The notes: a model not told the origin generated them from the letters alone. A DNA stretch of 64,000 bases from Chloroflexi bacterium HGW-Chloroflexi-4 (GCA_002840715.1 PHBW01000016.1:1-64000), one strand, 5' to 3'. Positions 8,932 through 18,472 are shown, numbered from the stretch's first letter. Translations and numbers: made by a program.

Positions 8932-8979
8932 AACAAATCCTCCAGATAATAGTGTCTAGGGTGTCTCGACTATGTGAAG

Positions 8980-10710
8980 TTACAGGTTTTTCATTCTTTC
9001 AAGAATGCCGGCTAATTTTTCGTTGCCGCCAGCGGGGGGTTTCCAATCTACTTGTACGTATGGTGCATTTTGATCTTTGAGGTTTTCTGAGAAAGATTCC
9101 AAGCCAACGTTGATGGCTTGCATCGGTTTCTTCAAGGATTCGAGGTCAACCGGTTTGCCAATGGCTGCGGTGTCTTCAGAATCGCGTTCTGCCAGTGCAC
9201 GAAGGATGCGGCCAATGCGGCGAACAACGACTTCATTACTGGGATCAACCCATGCACCGGCTTCTTTTAACAATTTGACCTGTTCGTTAAAGTCTTGAGG
9301 ATCTTCGTCTGTGCCGGTGACCACGCATACGATTTCGAGATGGCGGTTGGCTTTTTTGGTATCGTCAAGAACTTTCTTGATGGCAGGAGCAATTTCGCTG
9401 GCGGGGTTTGGATGAGAACCATAACCGATGACAACATCCAACATGATCACAGCTACTTCGGGGTCTTTGGCTTCTTCATAAAGTCTGCGAATGCGCAGTT
9501 CATTATCCATCATGGGGTGCAGGCGGCCGACGGTAAATTCATCCTCACCGAGGTCAATGATGGAATGTTCCTGGCTGACCAGGGAGTTTTCCATCTTGTT
9601 TTCTTTATTTAGAGGAGAGTTTGCCCATACTTTTGGCAGGTAACCAGCCAAAATGTATTGTGCCTCATAAGCCAGGGTACCTCCAGAGAACAGTCCGCGC
9701 AGGTATTTTTGTTCGGGTTTGAAGATTTTTAAATCCACATCAATATCGCTGCCGATTTGCGGAGGATTATTAGCCAGTTCAACAGCCAGACGGGCAGCGT
9801 CATCCAATCCGGTGGCGAAGAACAGGTTGCCATCGCGAAGGGTAGTGACGGGACGGGCAATAAAGTTGATCACAACCGGTTTGCCTGCTTTTCTGGCTTT
9901 CTTTAACACTTCTTCAGCAACTTTGGGTGAAGGTGGTTTTGATGTAAGAACGATGACTTTGGTATCTGGATCTCGTGCCAATACTTCAAGAGCCATCAAG
10001 AAGGTGATGGCGCCGACTTTTTCAGACAAGTCTTTGCCGCCGGTGCCAATGCCTGAAGTAATGCCACTGCCCAATTGATGGATGCGGCAGGCAACCTGCT
10101 GCAAGCCTGTTCCAGCTGCGGCGACGATACCGATCGGTCCAAGGCGAATTTTGTTTGCAAAAGCCAGCCCCATACCTCCTATCATGGCGGTTCCGCAGTC
10201 TGGTCCCATGACCAGCAAACCGAGTTCACGAGCTTGTTTTTTGAGTTCGATTTCTTCTTCTATGGAAACGTTATCGCTGAAGAGGTGCACATGTTTTCCG
10301 AGGCGGAGAGCTTCACGGGTTACGCCAGCAGCATAGCGACCGGCAACAGAAACGATGACCCAATTTGCATCAGGCAGCATGCCTGCGGCGGTTTCAAGGC
10401 TGCGGGGTTGATAATCTTGATCATTGTTGCCTTTTCTCGCTGCGAGAAGTTCATCCACTTTTGAAAGGGCAAACTCGGCTGATTTTTCATCATCAGCTTT
10501 TAATGCAATCACTAATTCATCAGGTTTTGAAGCTAAAATTTCGGGGGAAGTTAAACCAATATGGGAGAGCAGTTCCTTGTTGGAGTCGGTTCCCATGATG
10601 ACACCGGTATCCAATATGCCGTCAAAGTCAGCTAATGAACGTTGAAGTTTCATTAGTTTTGCAGAATCAATATATACACCACGTCGAATTTCAGTTTTAA
10701 TTATTGCCAT
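8980..10710 (-). CDS. fdrA: FdrA-family protein (acyl-CoA-synthetase-like)
   Basis: A 576-residue FdrA protein, related in fold to succinyl-CoA synthetase alpha and ATP-citrate lyase CoA-ligase domains. It has VMGPDCGTAMIGGMGLAFAN near residue 168, the glycine-rich IVAAAGTGLQQV near 197 and a second nucleotide-binding-like half near 395. Members act with DUF1116 proteins in carbamoyl transfer from or to oxamate-like products. ATG 10710 is preferred over an in-frame GTG six bases upstream because CAGGAG lies five bases before the ATG. It is the first gene of the operon, behind a leader of about 190 bases ending in an intrinsic terminator. Confidence 0.88.
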   Translation of the reverse strand: MAIIKTEIRRGVYIDSAKLMKLQRSLADFDGILDTGVIMGTDSNKELLSHIGLTSPEILASKPDELVIALKADDEKSAEFALSKVDELLAARKGNNDQDYQPRSLETAAGMLPDANWVIVSVAGRYAAGVTREALRLGKHVHLFSDNVSIEEEIELKKQARELGLLVMGPDCGTAMIGGMGLAFANKIRLGPIGIVAAAGTGLQQVACRIHQLGSGITSGIGTGGKDLSEKVGAITFLMALEVLARDPDTKVIVLTSKPPSPKVAEEVLKKARKAGKPVVINFIARPVTTLRDGNLFFATGLDDAARLAVELANNPPQIGSDIDVDLKIFKPEQKYLRGLFSGGTLAYEAQYILAGYLPKVWANSPLNKENKMENSLVSQEHSIIDLGEDEFTVGRLHPMMDNELRIRRLYEEAKDPEVAVIMLDVVIGYGSHPNPASEIAPAIKKVLDDTKKANRHLEIVCVVTGTDEDPQDFNEQVKLLKEAGAWVDPSNEVVVRRIGRILRALAERDSEDTAAIGKPVDLESLKKPMQAINVGLESFSENLKDQNAPYVQVDWKPPAGGNEKLAGILERMKNL

Positions 10711-10736
10711 TTTCACTCCTGAGAGGATGGTTGATT

Positions 10737-10776
10737 AAAAAACGCGGAATTGGCATGAAAAACCACCAATTCCCCG
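10737..10776 (-). promoter_or_regulatory. Leader terminator/attenuator before fdrA
   Basis: On the minus strand GGAATTGG pairs with CCAATTCC (10766-10773 with 10746-10753), extended by two outer C-G pairs, and is followed by GCGTTTTTT (T run at 10737-10742). This is a standard intrinsic terminator, but it sits 26 bases upstream of the fdrA ATG. An upstream CCAACCC in the same leader can pair with the GGGG...TTGG of the terminator's left arm, which would make an antiterminator. The arrangement suggests conditional readthrough by a metabolite, protein or translating ribosome. No known riboswitch class is recognised. Confidence 0.6.
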
Positions 10777-10909
10777 ATGAATAACAAATGGGTTGGGCGC
10801 AGCATAAATGAACAATCAATTGTGTTCTTATTTGGAGTTGTCTTTGCTCGTATCTTCACCAGTCCATCCATTCATTCTGATATTGACCTAGCAAGCTGGG
10901 ACATAATTC

Positions 10910-10938
10910 ACTATAACACGTGTAAAAAACAAAATCAA
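10910..10938 (-). promoter_or_regulatory. Promoter of the fdrA operon, with palindrome in spacer
   Basis: TTGATT (10933-10938) and TATAGT (10910-10915) on the minus strand are separated by exactly 17 bases. The 8-base palindrome ACACGTGT (10916-10923) fills the spacer beside the -10 and could be a repressor site. The start point near 10903 gives a leader of about 190 bases. Confidence 0.55.
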
Positions 10939-10993
10939 ATTACCTTAAGCACCATTTGTATGACAAACTTCACGAATTGAATTATTCAAAAAA

Positions 10994-11030
10994 TCATCCC
11001 TTGACCAAACTGGTGCTTGTCAAGGGATGA
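10994..11030 (-). terminator. Intrinsic terminator of the GNAT-like gene
   Basis: TCATCCCTTGAC (10994-11005) pairs perfectly with GTCAAGGGATGA (11019-11030). On the minus strand the stem is followed by TTTTTT. It lies 22 bases after the stop of the gene at 11053-11778 and separates it from the fdrA operon. Confidence 0.85.
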
Positions 11031-11052
11031 AGTCTATATATTGAAATGGAAA

Positions 11053-11778
11053 TTAGAGATCAAGAGTCTCGGGCACGCGGAATTTCTCGTTGGCTTTGAG
11101 TACTTCGTCGGTAACCTTGAAGTTCAAATCGTCGCCGATGATCTGCTTGCAGTATTCTTTCAAACGACCCTGCCAGGTATCTTGATTGACATAGAAGATC
11201 TTGGCACCGCCCAATTCATGCTGCATTTGGGGGAAAGGTTTGGTCGGTTGAGCCATGGATAAACCAGCCATGCGCCAGCCGTTATAACTTTCGAAGGTTG
11301 ACCACCATTCCTGAACCTTGAGCATTTCCATCGCATAGTAGGTTTTGGCATAGTACATTGGGTAGCCCAATTTGGCGCGGCGGGAGAAGGTCATGGTGTG
11401 CAGGCTAATGGCCAGGTCTTTATCCCAAGCGCGGCCGTTGGCGAAACCAAGGAATTCACCATCGATCAGACCGACAAAAGTAAAGGGATCTTTGAGGCGT
11501 TTGCGGCGCAGAGCAAGTACTTCACCGTAAACACGAACGCCCACGATATCATAAAAGTCTTTTTCGACTTTCATCACTTTTTCCATGACACCGAGAATCG
11601 GATCGATATCGCTGTCTTGAATCGCACGGATATAAAGCATGCGGCCATCCAATAATTTGACCTGGGCGCCAGGCCATACCGGCATATTCATTGCGGGTGA
11701 AGATAAAATGCCCTCGATTTCTCGAACGTCTAATTTCATCTCTTCAACAGAAACAGGAGTTGGAAGTTCTATTTTCAT
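11053..11778 (-). CDS. GNAT-like N-acetyltransferase-fold protein (hypothetical)
   Basis: A 241-residue cytoplasmic protein without signal peptide or membrane helix. The segment from about residue 39 (VKLLDGRMLYIRAIQDSDID) followed by FVGLIDGEFLGFANGRAWD and a later YNGWRMAGLSM has the rhythm of a GNAT acetyltransferase (strand, helix, acceptor strands, late loop). A convincing acetyl-CoA RxxGxG/A motif is not clear, so the family call is tentative. It has its own terminator and AAAGGA before its ATG, so it is probably a single-gene unit upstream of the fdrA operon on the same strand. The 291 bases between this gene and the divergent GGDEF-EAL gene are AT-rich and show no other feature. Confidence 0.5.
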   Translation of the reverse strand: MKIELPTPVSVEEMKLDVREIEGILSSPAMNMPVWPGAQVKLLDGRMLYIRAIQDSDIDPILGVMEKVMKVEKDFYDIVGVRVYGEVLALRRKRLKDPFTFVGLIDGEFLGFANGRAWDKDLAISLHTMTFSRRAKLGYPMYYAKTYYAMEMLKVQEWWSTFESYNGWRMAGLSMAQPTKPFPQMQHELGGAKIFYVNQDTWQGRLKEYCKQIIGDDLNFKVTDEVLKANEKFRVPETLDL

Positions 11779-12069
11779 TTCTAATCCTTTCCAGGGTAAT
11801 AAATACTATCAAAAAAAGTATAGCAAACCCAAAATGGATAGTCAATCAGTCCTCAGACAATTAAGCGGAATTAGGGACTTATGTAATATGATACGCAAAT
11901 GCACTAACATTTATCACCAATATTGAGTGAAATAAGAGATACAACAAATTTAATTGTTAATATACACTCGAAATTAGAAATAAAAACTATAATAACTCTT
12001 GTCCTTTCTACTAATAATTGGTGGGCAATCAACAAGCTTTAACGACAGAGGGCGAGGTGTCGTTTATCA

Positions 12070-14502
12070 ATGGATATTTATAAATTATTTTCCAGGCGCA
12101 AATTGGGGATTGTGGCGCTGTTTCTTTTGGCTCCATTGCTTATTTATTTAATTAGCCAAAGTCAGAGTGATCATTTTAGACCTTTGGTACTTGGGGTCGG
12201 TGAGATACTTTTTTCTCTGATTGCGATCATCGGGTTATGGATGGCTGCAAAACAGTATCGGCAAATTTCAAAAAAATACCATGTTGCCTGGTTGTTTTTG
12301 CTCATTGCAGTCTTATCAACGCTTGTGGCAGATCTTTTCTGGAGATTCTCATCCAATCCTCGGTTTTTTGATTTATTCATTTCTGCTGCTGATGTAGTAT
12401 ACATTTTTGAATACTTGTGTTTTTTTATTGCAATGGGGGTTTTTGGCGCGCAGCATTTCAATCGTATTGAATGGCTAAAACGAGCCTTTGATATTAGCAT
12501 CATTATCATTTCCACATTGATGGTATTTTTAATTTTTGTGTTTACACCAGCCCTAAAAATTTTACAAAACCAAAGCAACACTAGTAATTTTCTACTCATG
12601 TTATATCCATTGGCAGACATAATTTTAATGTTTGCGGTGCTCGCGGTCCTTTATTTCAAGCCGCGCAAGATTTACTTGATTCCTTTCTGGTTGTTTTTGG
12701 CAAGTTTTGCGATCTTGTGTGTCACCGATTATCTGTTTGGTCTGCAAATGATCAAAGAGGAATATTCCTCCGGAGACATGGTAAATATTGGCTGGTGGTA
12801 TTCCAATTTGCTGCTCGGTTTGGCCGGATTGATTCAATACAAGTTTCTTATTTCAAAAGATAACACCGAAGTAATTCTAAAGAAAATCACACCATTCAGA
12901 AAGTGGCTTGCATCATGGGTGGTTTATTTTCCATATATGATGGTTGCCTGTGTTTATTTATTGTTTATCGTATATCATAATGCCGATCCAAATCTGTTAA
13001 GGCAATTATTATCCGGTTTGGGGGCAATTTTTGGATTGGTGCTTGTCAGGCAGGTTGTTGTGATAGCTGAAAATCGACAACTCCTGATTTCATTAACTAA
13101 TGCGAATCATAAATTGCAACTTCAAACTCAGGATTTAAAGGGAGAAATTGATAAAAGTAATTTAATCCAAGAAAAGCTTTCTTATGATGCCATGCATGAT
13201 TCATTGACAGGTCTTTCAAACAGGGTGTTGTTTACCAACCGTCTTGAACATGCATTTGAAAAGATTAAACGCCAGCCCGGTTTGGTCTATTCAGTTTTAT
13301 TTCTGGATTTGGATGATTTTAAATCGATCAATGATATTCTCGGGCATAACGCAGGCGATCTAGCCTTGATTGAATTAGGCCACAGGCTGGGCAAATGCAT
13401 CCGTACGGTTGATACGCTCGCCCGTTTTGGGGGAGATGAATTCGTAATACTGCTTGAAAACACTGAGGATGTTGATGTCACCCTTTCAGTTGCCAATCGG
13501 ATTCTGGTTGAACTGCAAAACCCATTTTTGCATAATGAAAGAAAAGTAACTGTTACCTGCAGTATCGGCATCGTGCAATCCATCCACGGGTATCGAAACC
13601 CTGAAGAGGTTCTGCGCGATGTGGATATTGCCATGTATACCGCCAAAAAGACTGGCAAAGCCAAGTTTGAGATCTTCAATATTGAAATGGGCACGGCGGC
13701 CACCTATCAACTCGAGGTGGAGGGAGAGCTGCACCGCGCCATAACCAACAAAGAATTATTTTTACAATATCAGCCGATCATTAATTTAGCCGATCACAAG
13801 ATTGTGGGTTTTGAGGCATTGTTACGCTGGCAGCATCCCATGCGCGGATTACTGGAACCGGATGATTTCATCCCCATTGCAGAAGATTCAGGCGCCATCA
13901 ATCCCATTGGTGATTGGATGCTGCGTGCGGCTTGTCAACAGATGCAATCCTGGTCAAAGAATTGTCCTGATGCTGATGAAATGTTTTTAAGCATCAATCT
14001 GTCTGGCAAGCAACTGCTTAAACCCACGATGGTCGAATCCATTGCGCAGATTCTTAATGAGACCGGATTGAATCCACATCAATTAACGCTTGAAGTCACA
14101 GAGAACACATTGATTATGGATGAGAAGGTCGTGGCTGAGTGTATTGTTGCTTTGCATGCGCTTGGGGTAACGATTTCAGTGGATGATTTCGGAACAGGGT
14201 ATTCATCACTCTATAACCTGAATAATTTCTATATTGATGAGATCAAGATTGACAATCTCTTCGCAGAAAACATAGCGCCAGGGAAGAAGAATTACGAGAT
14301 TTGCAGTTCTCTCATCCGTCTTGCAGGCCAATTGGGAATCCGCACTGTGATAGAAGGTATTGAAGAACTCAATCAACTTGAGGTATTCACCAAACTGGGT
14401 TGTGAAATGGGACAAGGCTATTATTTGGCCAGACCCATGCTTGCCAGCGATGTGCTGTGTTATATATTTGAAGAACAAACTTTTCAACTTCCATCTGAGT
14501 AG
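12070..14502 (+). CDS. Membrane GGDEF-EAL protein (c-di-GMP turnover)
   Basis: An 810-residue protein with about ten predicted membrane helices over residues 13-335, a short coiled linker, a GGDEF domain (about 370-535) and an EAL domain (about 550-800). The cyclase site GGDEF is intact, with an inhibitory RxxD site (RTVD) exactly five residues before it. The phosphodiesterase residues also look intact: EALLRW, LEVTENTL and DDFGTGYSSL. Both making and degrading c-di-GMP are therefore possible, with the N-terminal membrane region as likely sensor. It is a single-gene unit ending at a bidirectional terminator. The ribosome site before the ATG is weak (GAGGTG, 12 bases away). Confidence 0.93.
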   Translation: MDIYKLFSRRKLGIVALFLLAPLLIYLISQSQSDHFRPLVLGVGEILFSLIAIIGLWMAAKQYRQISKKYHVAWLFLLIAVLSTLVADLFWRFSSNPRFFDLFISAADVVYIFEYLCFFIAMGVFGAQHFNRIEWLKRAFDISIIIISTLMVFLIFVFTPALKILQNQSNTSNFLLMLYPLADIILMFAVLAVLYFKPRKIYLIPFWLFLASFAILCVTDYLFGLQMIKEEYSSGDMVNIGWWYSNLLLGLAGLIQYKFLISKDNTEVILKKITPFRKWLASWVVYFPYMMVACVYLLFIVYHNADPNLLRQLLSGLGAIFGLVLVRQVVVIAENRQLLISLTNANHKLQLQTQDLKGEIDKSNLIQEKLSYDAMHDSLTGLSNRVLFTNRLEHAFEKIKRQPGLVYSVLFLDLDDFKSINDILGHNAGDLALIELGHRLGKCIRTVDTLARFGGDEFVILLENTEDVDVTLSVANRILVELQNPFLHNERKVTVTCSIGIVQSIHGYRNPEEVLRDVDIAMYTAKKTGKAKFEIFNIEMGTAATYQLEVEGELHRAITNKELFLQYQPIINLADHKIVGFEALLRWQHPMRGLLEPDDFIPIAEDSGAINPIGDWMLRAACQQMQSWSKNCPDADEMFLSINLSGKQLLKPTMVESIAQILNETGLNPHQLTLEVTENTLIMDEKVVAECIVALHALGVTISVDDFGTGYSSLYNLNNFYIDEIKIDNLFAENIAPGKKNYEICSSLIRLAGQLGIRTVIEGIEELNQLEVFTKLGCEMGQGYYLARPMLASDVLCYIFEEQTFQLPSE

Positions 14503-14521
14503 AAGATCATTTAGATTTATA

Positions 14522-14561
14522 AAAAAACAAGCGGGTTCTGCTATGAACCCGCTTGTTTTTT
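14522..14561. terminator. Bidirectional terminator between convergent genes
   Basis: AAAAAACAAGCGGGTTC (14522-14538) pairs with GAACCCGCTTGTTTTTT (14545-14561), 17 pairs with a 6-base loop. It has a U tract in both directions and serves both the GGDEF-EAL gene and the beta-glucosidase gene, whose stop codon it overlaps. Confidence 0.95.
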
Positions 14562-15930
14562 ATATAAGGATTAAGCCGTTTTCTTTGATCACTTTGCCAT
14601 ACCAATATGCACTGGCTTTGGGCGTACGCTTTTGGGTTTTGTAGTCGACGTAGACTAGCCCAAAACGCTGTGAATAGCCTTGCGCCCATTCAAAATTATC
14701 CATGAATGACCAGAGGAAGTATCCCTTAACCGGAATGCCAGCCTGAATGGCTTTGGCGACAGTTTGAAGGTGCATGTCCAGGTATTCGATCCGTTTTGAG
14801 TCATCAATTTTGCCGAAATTATCAGGCGCATAGGAATAGCTTGCGCCGTTTTCAGTGATCAGAATCTTGGTGGGTTTATATTCTTGATAAATTTTTTGAA
14901 GCAGGTCAAACAAGCCCTGTGGGAAAATTTCCCATCCCATTTCGGTTTGATTGTCTTTCGGTGCTGGTAGTGATTTGAAGCTGATCTCGGCGGAGGAGTT
15001 TGGCTGGTCGGTGTGAAAAACCTGACGGGTGTAATAGTTGATACCGAGAAAGTCTGTGGGGGCTGAGATAAGCTGCATATCGCCGGATTGGATGAAATCA
15101 GGGTTCTCGTTTTTAAGCACACCCTTGCGAATGTATGCTTGAACAGCCTCAGCCGGGTACGATCCTTTGTAGATGGGGTCGGCGAACCAGTGGTTATGCA
15201 GGGTTTCGACCTGGTTGACCAAGCTGTGGTCGGCAGTTGAATCAGTCAAAGGATAAATCGATGCAGGGTTGAGGGCTATGCCTATTTCAGCATCTGAGTA
15301 ACGGGCGTGGATGGCTTTTACAGCCAATCCGTGTGAGAGCAAGAGATGATGGGCGGCTACCAATCCCTGATAGGGGTCTGACATACCAGGAGCGTGATGC
15401 CCCCAGGTATAACTTAAGAAACTGGCACAGATCGGCTCGTTGATGGTCATCCAGTTTTTGACACGATCACCAAATGAAAGTGCGCAAACATCACTGAATT
15501 CTTCAAAAGCATATGCGGAGTCGCGGTTTAACCAGGCACCTTTGAGCTTGGTCGGGATATCCCAATGATAGAGGGTTAAATAAGGTTCGATATCTGACTG
15601 AAGCATTTCATCAATCAGACGGTTGTAGAAATCAATCCCTTGTTGGTTGATTCTCCCTCTTCCATCAGGCAGAATTCTGGGCCAGGCAACCGAAAACCGG
15701 TAAGCTTTGTACCCCAGTTCTTTCATCAAGTGAATATCTTCTTTCCAGCGGTGATAATGATCGCAGGCTATATCGCCATTTTCATTGTTACGGATGGTGC
15801 CTGTGCGGTGAGAGAACTCATCCCAAATGGATGGACTGCGTCCGCCTTGATCGGCTCCGCCCTCAATTTGATATGAAGAAGTTGCGGTTCCCCATTTAAA
15901 TTCTTTTGGGAATTCATAAAAACCTGACAT
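14560..15930 (-). CDS. GH1 beta-glucosidase
   Basis: A 456-residue intracellular glycoside hydrolase family 1 enzyme of normal length, with no signal peptide. The N-terminal WGTATSSYQIEGG is typical. The acid/base Glu is E165 in TINEP and the nucleophile is E360 in ITENGAS. It retains the YFLWSFMDNFEWAQGY substrate-binding region near the C-terminus. It should hydrolyse cellobiose and short beta-glucosides. It stands third after the LacI and the two GH94 genes on the same strand, but a terminator lies between it and the nearest GH94 gene, so it probably has its own promoter. GAGGTG precedes the ATG. Confidence 0.95.
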   Translation of the reverse strand: MSGFYEFPKEFKWGTATSSYQIEGGADQGGRSPSIWDEFSHRTGTIRNNENGDIACDHYHRWKEDIHLMKELGYKAYRFSVAWPRILPDGRGRINQQGIDFYNRLIDEMLQSDIEPYLTLYHWDIPTKLKGAWLNRDSAYAFEEFSDVCALSFGDRVKNWMTINEPICASFLSYTWGHHAPGMSDPYQGLVAAHHLLLSHGLAVKAIHARYSDAEIGIALNPASIYPLTDSTADHSLVNQVETLHNHWFADPIYKGSYPAEAVQAYIRKGVLKNENPDFIQSGDMQLISAPTDFLGINYYTRQVFHTDQPNSSAEISFKSLPAPKDNQTEMGWEIFPQGLFDLLQKIYQEYKPTKILITENGASYSYAPDNFGKIDDSKRIEYLDMHLQTVAKAIQAGIPVKGYFLWSFMDNFEWAQGYSQRFGLVYVDYKTQKRTPKASAYWYGKVIKENGLILI

Positions 15931-16005
15931 GACACCTCGATGATTTTTATTAAAAAATTTGTTTGGTGCGGACGTCCATTATAAGTCGCAATAGACAAAA
16001 AAGAA

Positions 16006-16044
16006 CCATCCTGGCAGGTTCAGATTAAGAATCTCTCAGGATGG
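16006..16044 (-). terminator. Terminator after the first GH94 gene
   Basis: CCATCCTG (16006-16013) pairs with CAGGATGG (16037-16044), with an inner AGATT/AATCT helix. On the minus strand it is followed by TTCTTTTTT. It ends the unit 16073-18472. Confidence 0.85.
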
Positions 16045-16072
16045 AATTGCTACATATTTGAGGCAAAGTGTT

Positions 16073-18472
16073 TTAATCTTCCAGCCAGATTTCAACTTGG
16101 TTGTGCTGCTCCAACCGGTCTGCGGGGATTAAGTTGCCCTTGATTTGGATTCCGTTCAAAGTCATTTGCCTAACGCCTTTACAAAGATGTTTGGGGTTGT
16201 GAACAGAAATATTGATCTCCTTGCCTCTGAACATGCGTTTGACAGTGAAGCCATCCCATTTGGAGGGGATACAGGGATCAATCCGCAGCCCGTTGACTTG
16301 CGGTTGGATACCCAACACATATTGGGTTGAACTGTAATAAAACCAGGCGGCAGCGCCAGTCAACCATGAGGTACGTGTATTGCCCGCCCTGGGAGAGAAA
16401 GATGAATAAGTGGCCTGGCCTTGTACGTAAGGCTCCATCTGCCTTATCTCTGCTTTTTCGTTATAAGAGGCCGGCATGGCCGCCCGTAGATACTCCCATG
16501 CCTGGTCGCCGTTGCCCAAAAGACATTCGGCCATGATGCCCCAGCCTTGAGTGTGGTTGAAAATGCCGGCGTTCTCTTTGATGCCGCTATTGAAAACCAC
16601 CGCCCGCATAACCTCCACCGAGGTTTTTACGAATGGGGGTGCAGAAAGCATCAGACCGTAATGTGTGGCTAGTTTGTTTTTGACCGTCTGCATGCAGAGT
16701 TTTGCCTGTTCGGGGGTGGCTGCGCCGCAGATCACGGACCAAACCTGGGTGTTCAGATAAACCTGGCCTTCAGAATAGTCTTTGGTGCCGTAAATGGTGC
16801 CGTCTTCTGAAATTGCCCAAATGAACCATTGGCCATCCCAGGCGATGGATTTGATACTTTGATCCAGTTTTTGAAGTTCAGCTTCAGCCCACTGCTTGTC
16901 TTCAAGCCGCCAGGTTTGTTCTGCAATCTCGGCCAATATCTTCAAGCCCAGGTAGACCTGAAATGCAACAAATAAGCTTTCTCCGTTGTATCCGAGGCGA
17001 AGGCAGTCGTTCCAGTCTGCCAATAGACCACAGGGTAATCCGTGCTTGCCGGTTCGTTCGAGGTTGAATTCAAGCGCACGTCGCATGTGACCGAAAACAG
17101 TGTCTTCTCCAAAGTCGGCATATGGCAACACTTTGTTGTAGAAATCTATGTCGCCGGTTTCGTTCACATAAGCGGGGATGGCATTGAAGAACCACAGACA
17201 GTCATCCGAGCGGAATTCTTCTGGCGCAGGGGTTTTTTCTTTTCCAGGCTTGTGGTCGAAGGGTTGAATGATGGGGATGGCGCCGCCGCAATTGACCTGA
17301 CCGGTGAGCATCAATTCAAGGCGCTGTCTGGCTTGATCAGGGATGGCGGTCAGCACACCTAAAACATCTTGCACACTGTCGCGATAGCCAAGGCCATCCC
17401 TTTCGCCGTTGTAAACCAGGCTGGCGGCTCTTGACCAGGCAAAGGTGATCAGGCAGTTGTAAAGCCCCCACATGTTGATGGTGTGATTGAATTCTTCATC
17501 AGGGGTGTTGGCGGTCATACTACCAATTTGAGAATGCCAGCTTTGTTTTAATTTTTCCAGTTCGAGATCGGCTTGTTTGAGCGACCCAAATTTGGCAAGG
17601 GTGCGTTTTCCGATGGTGCGGGCATCACCGATACCCAGCATAATCATTACTTCACGGCTTTCACCAGGTTGTAACTTTATCTCGGTTTGAAGGCTGCCGC
17701 AGGCATTATCACCATATGCATTGCTGTTACTGCATTTTCCATTTTCAACTGCAGTTGGGTTATGATAACCGCGGTATGTGCCTAAAAAGGCTTCGCGGCT
17801 GGTGTCATAACTACTTACCTTGGAACCCACCATGGCGATCCATGTATACATTGCGCCGTCATTTTCAACAAATGTATTATCAGGCTGGTTTAAATTGTCC
17901 TGGATGGAAAAATGCAATAAATTATCATCAAGTTGAGACCCCTTGATGATAAACAAGGAGTATTGAAGATTGACTGTGTCTTGAAAAGTGTTCCACTGGT
18001 TGGTGAATTCACAAAACGAAAAGACAGAAAGGTCGCGGGGTTTGTCGCTTTCATTGGTGAGTTTAAGTTGCCAATATTCAAAACGCTCACCAATGGGGAC
18101 GAAATAAGTGGTTTCGCTTTTGATCCCGCTATAGCTAGATTCGATGGTGGTGTAAGCAGTACCGTGGCGGCAGATGGAAGTGTACTGGTCAAGTGGTTTG
18201 CCCACCGGCTGCCAGGAGGCTGACCAATAATCGCCACTTTGGCGGTCTCTGAGATAAAAATAACGCCCGGGTTGATCCATTGGGACGCTGTTAAAGCGCA
18301 GCCTTAAGAACCGCCCCTTGGCGCCTGATTTATAAAATCCGTAGCCTCCGGCATTGTTGGTGATGATGGCGCCGTATTCAGTTGAACCCAGGTAATTGCT
18401 CCATGATTGGGGCGTATCCGGTCGGGTAATCACATATTCTTTTTTGTCGTCATCAAAATATCCGAATTGCAT
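16073..18472 (-). CDS. GH94 sugar phosphorylase, acceptor uncertain
   Basis: A 799-residue GH94 inverting phosphorylase. It starts MQFGYFDDDKKEYVITRPDTP, with the N-terminal beta-sandwich, helical linker and (alpha/alpha)6 barrel of the family. The catalytic Asp is D489 in LLADWNDCLRLG, and GYRDSVQDVLG and the late WLTGAAAWFYY motif are present. It phosphorolyses a beta-linked disaccharide to a sugar-1-phosphate. Compared with the next gene it lacks the cellobiose-phosphorylase GIGRGMGFRDSNQD context and reads NGERDGLGYRDS, so its acceptor may differ (chitobiose-, laminaribiose- or cellobionate-type enzymes are in the same family). AAGGAG precedes the ATG. Confidence 0.88.
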   Translation of the reverse strand: MQFGYFDDDKKEYVITRPDTPQSWSNYLGSTEYGAIITNNAGGYGFYKSGAKGRFLRLRFNSVPMDQPGRYFYLRDRQSGDYWSASWQPVGKPLDQYTSICRHGTAYTTIESSYSGIKSETTYFVPIGERFEYWQLKLTNESDKPRDLSVFSFCEFTNQWNTFQDTVNLQYSLFIIKGSQLDDNLLHFSIQDNLNQPDNTFVENDGAMYTWIAMVGSKVSSYDTSREAFLGTYRGYHNPTAVENGKCSNSNAYGDNACGSLQTEIKLQPGESREVMIMLGIGDARTIGKRTLAKFGSLKQADLELEKLKQSWHSQIGSMTANTPDEEFNHTINMWGLYNCLITFAWSRAASLVYNGERDGLGYRDSVQDVLGVLTAIPDQARQRLELMLTGQVNCGGAIPIIQPFDHKPGKEKTPAPEEFRSDDCLWFFNAIPAYVNETGDIDFYNKVLPYADFGEDTVFGHMRRALEFNLERTGKHGLPCGLLADWNDCLRLGYNGESLFVAFQVYLGLKILAEIAEQTWRLEDKQWAEAELQKLDQSIKSIAWDGQWFIWAISEDGTIYGTKDYSEGQVYLNTQVWSVICGAATPEQAKLCMQTVKNKLATHYGLMLSAPPFVKTSVEVMRAVVFNSGIKENAGIFNHTQGWGIMAECLLGNGDQAWEYLRAAMPASYNEKAEIRQMEPYVQGQATYSSFSPRAGNTRTSWLTGAAAWFYYSSTQYVLGIQPQVNGLRIDPCIPSKWDGFTVKRMFRGKEINISVHNPKHLCKGVRQMTLNGIQIKGNLIPADRLEQHNQVEIWLED

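Noticed and set aside
10777-10980. 67-codon plus-strand frame in the fdrA leader region
   Set aside because: No ribosome site, no recognisable family, and it overlaps the promoter and leader of the minus-strand fdrA operon.
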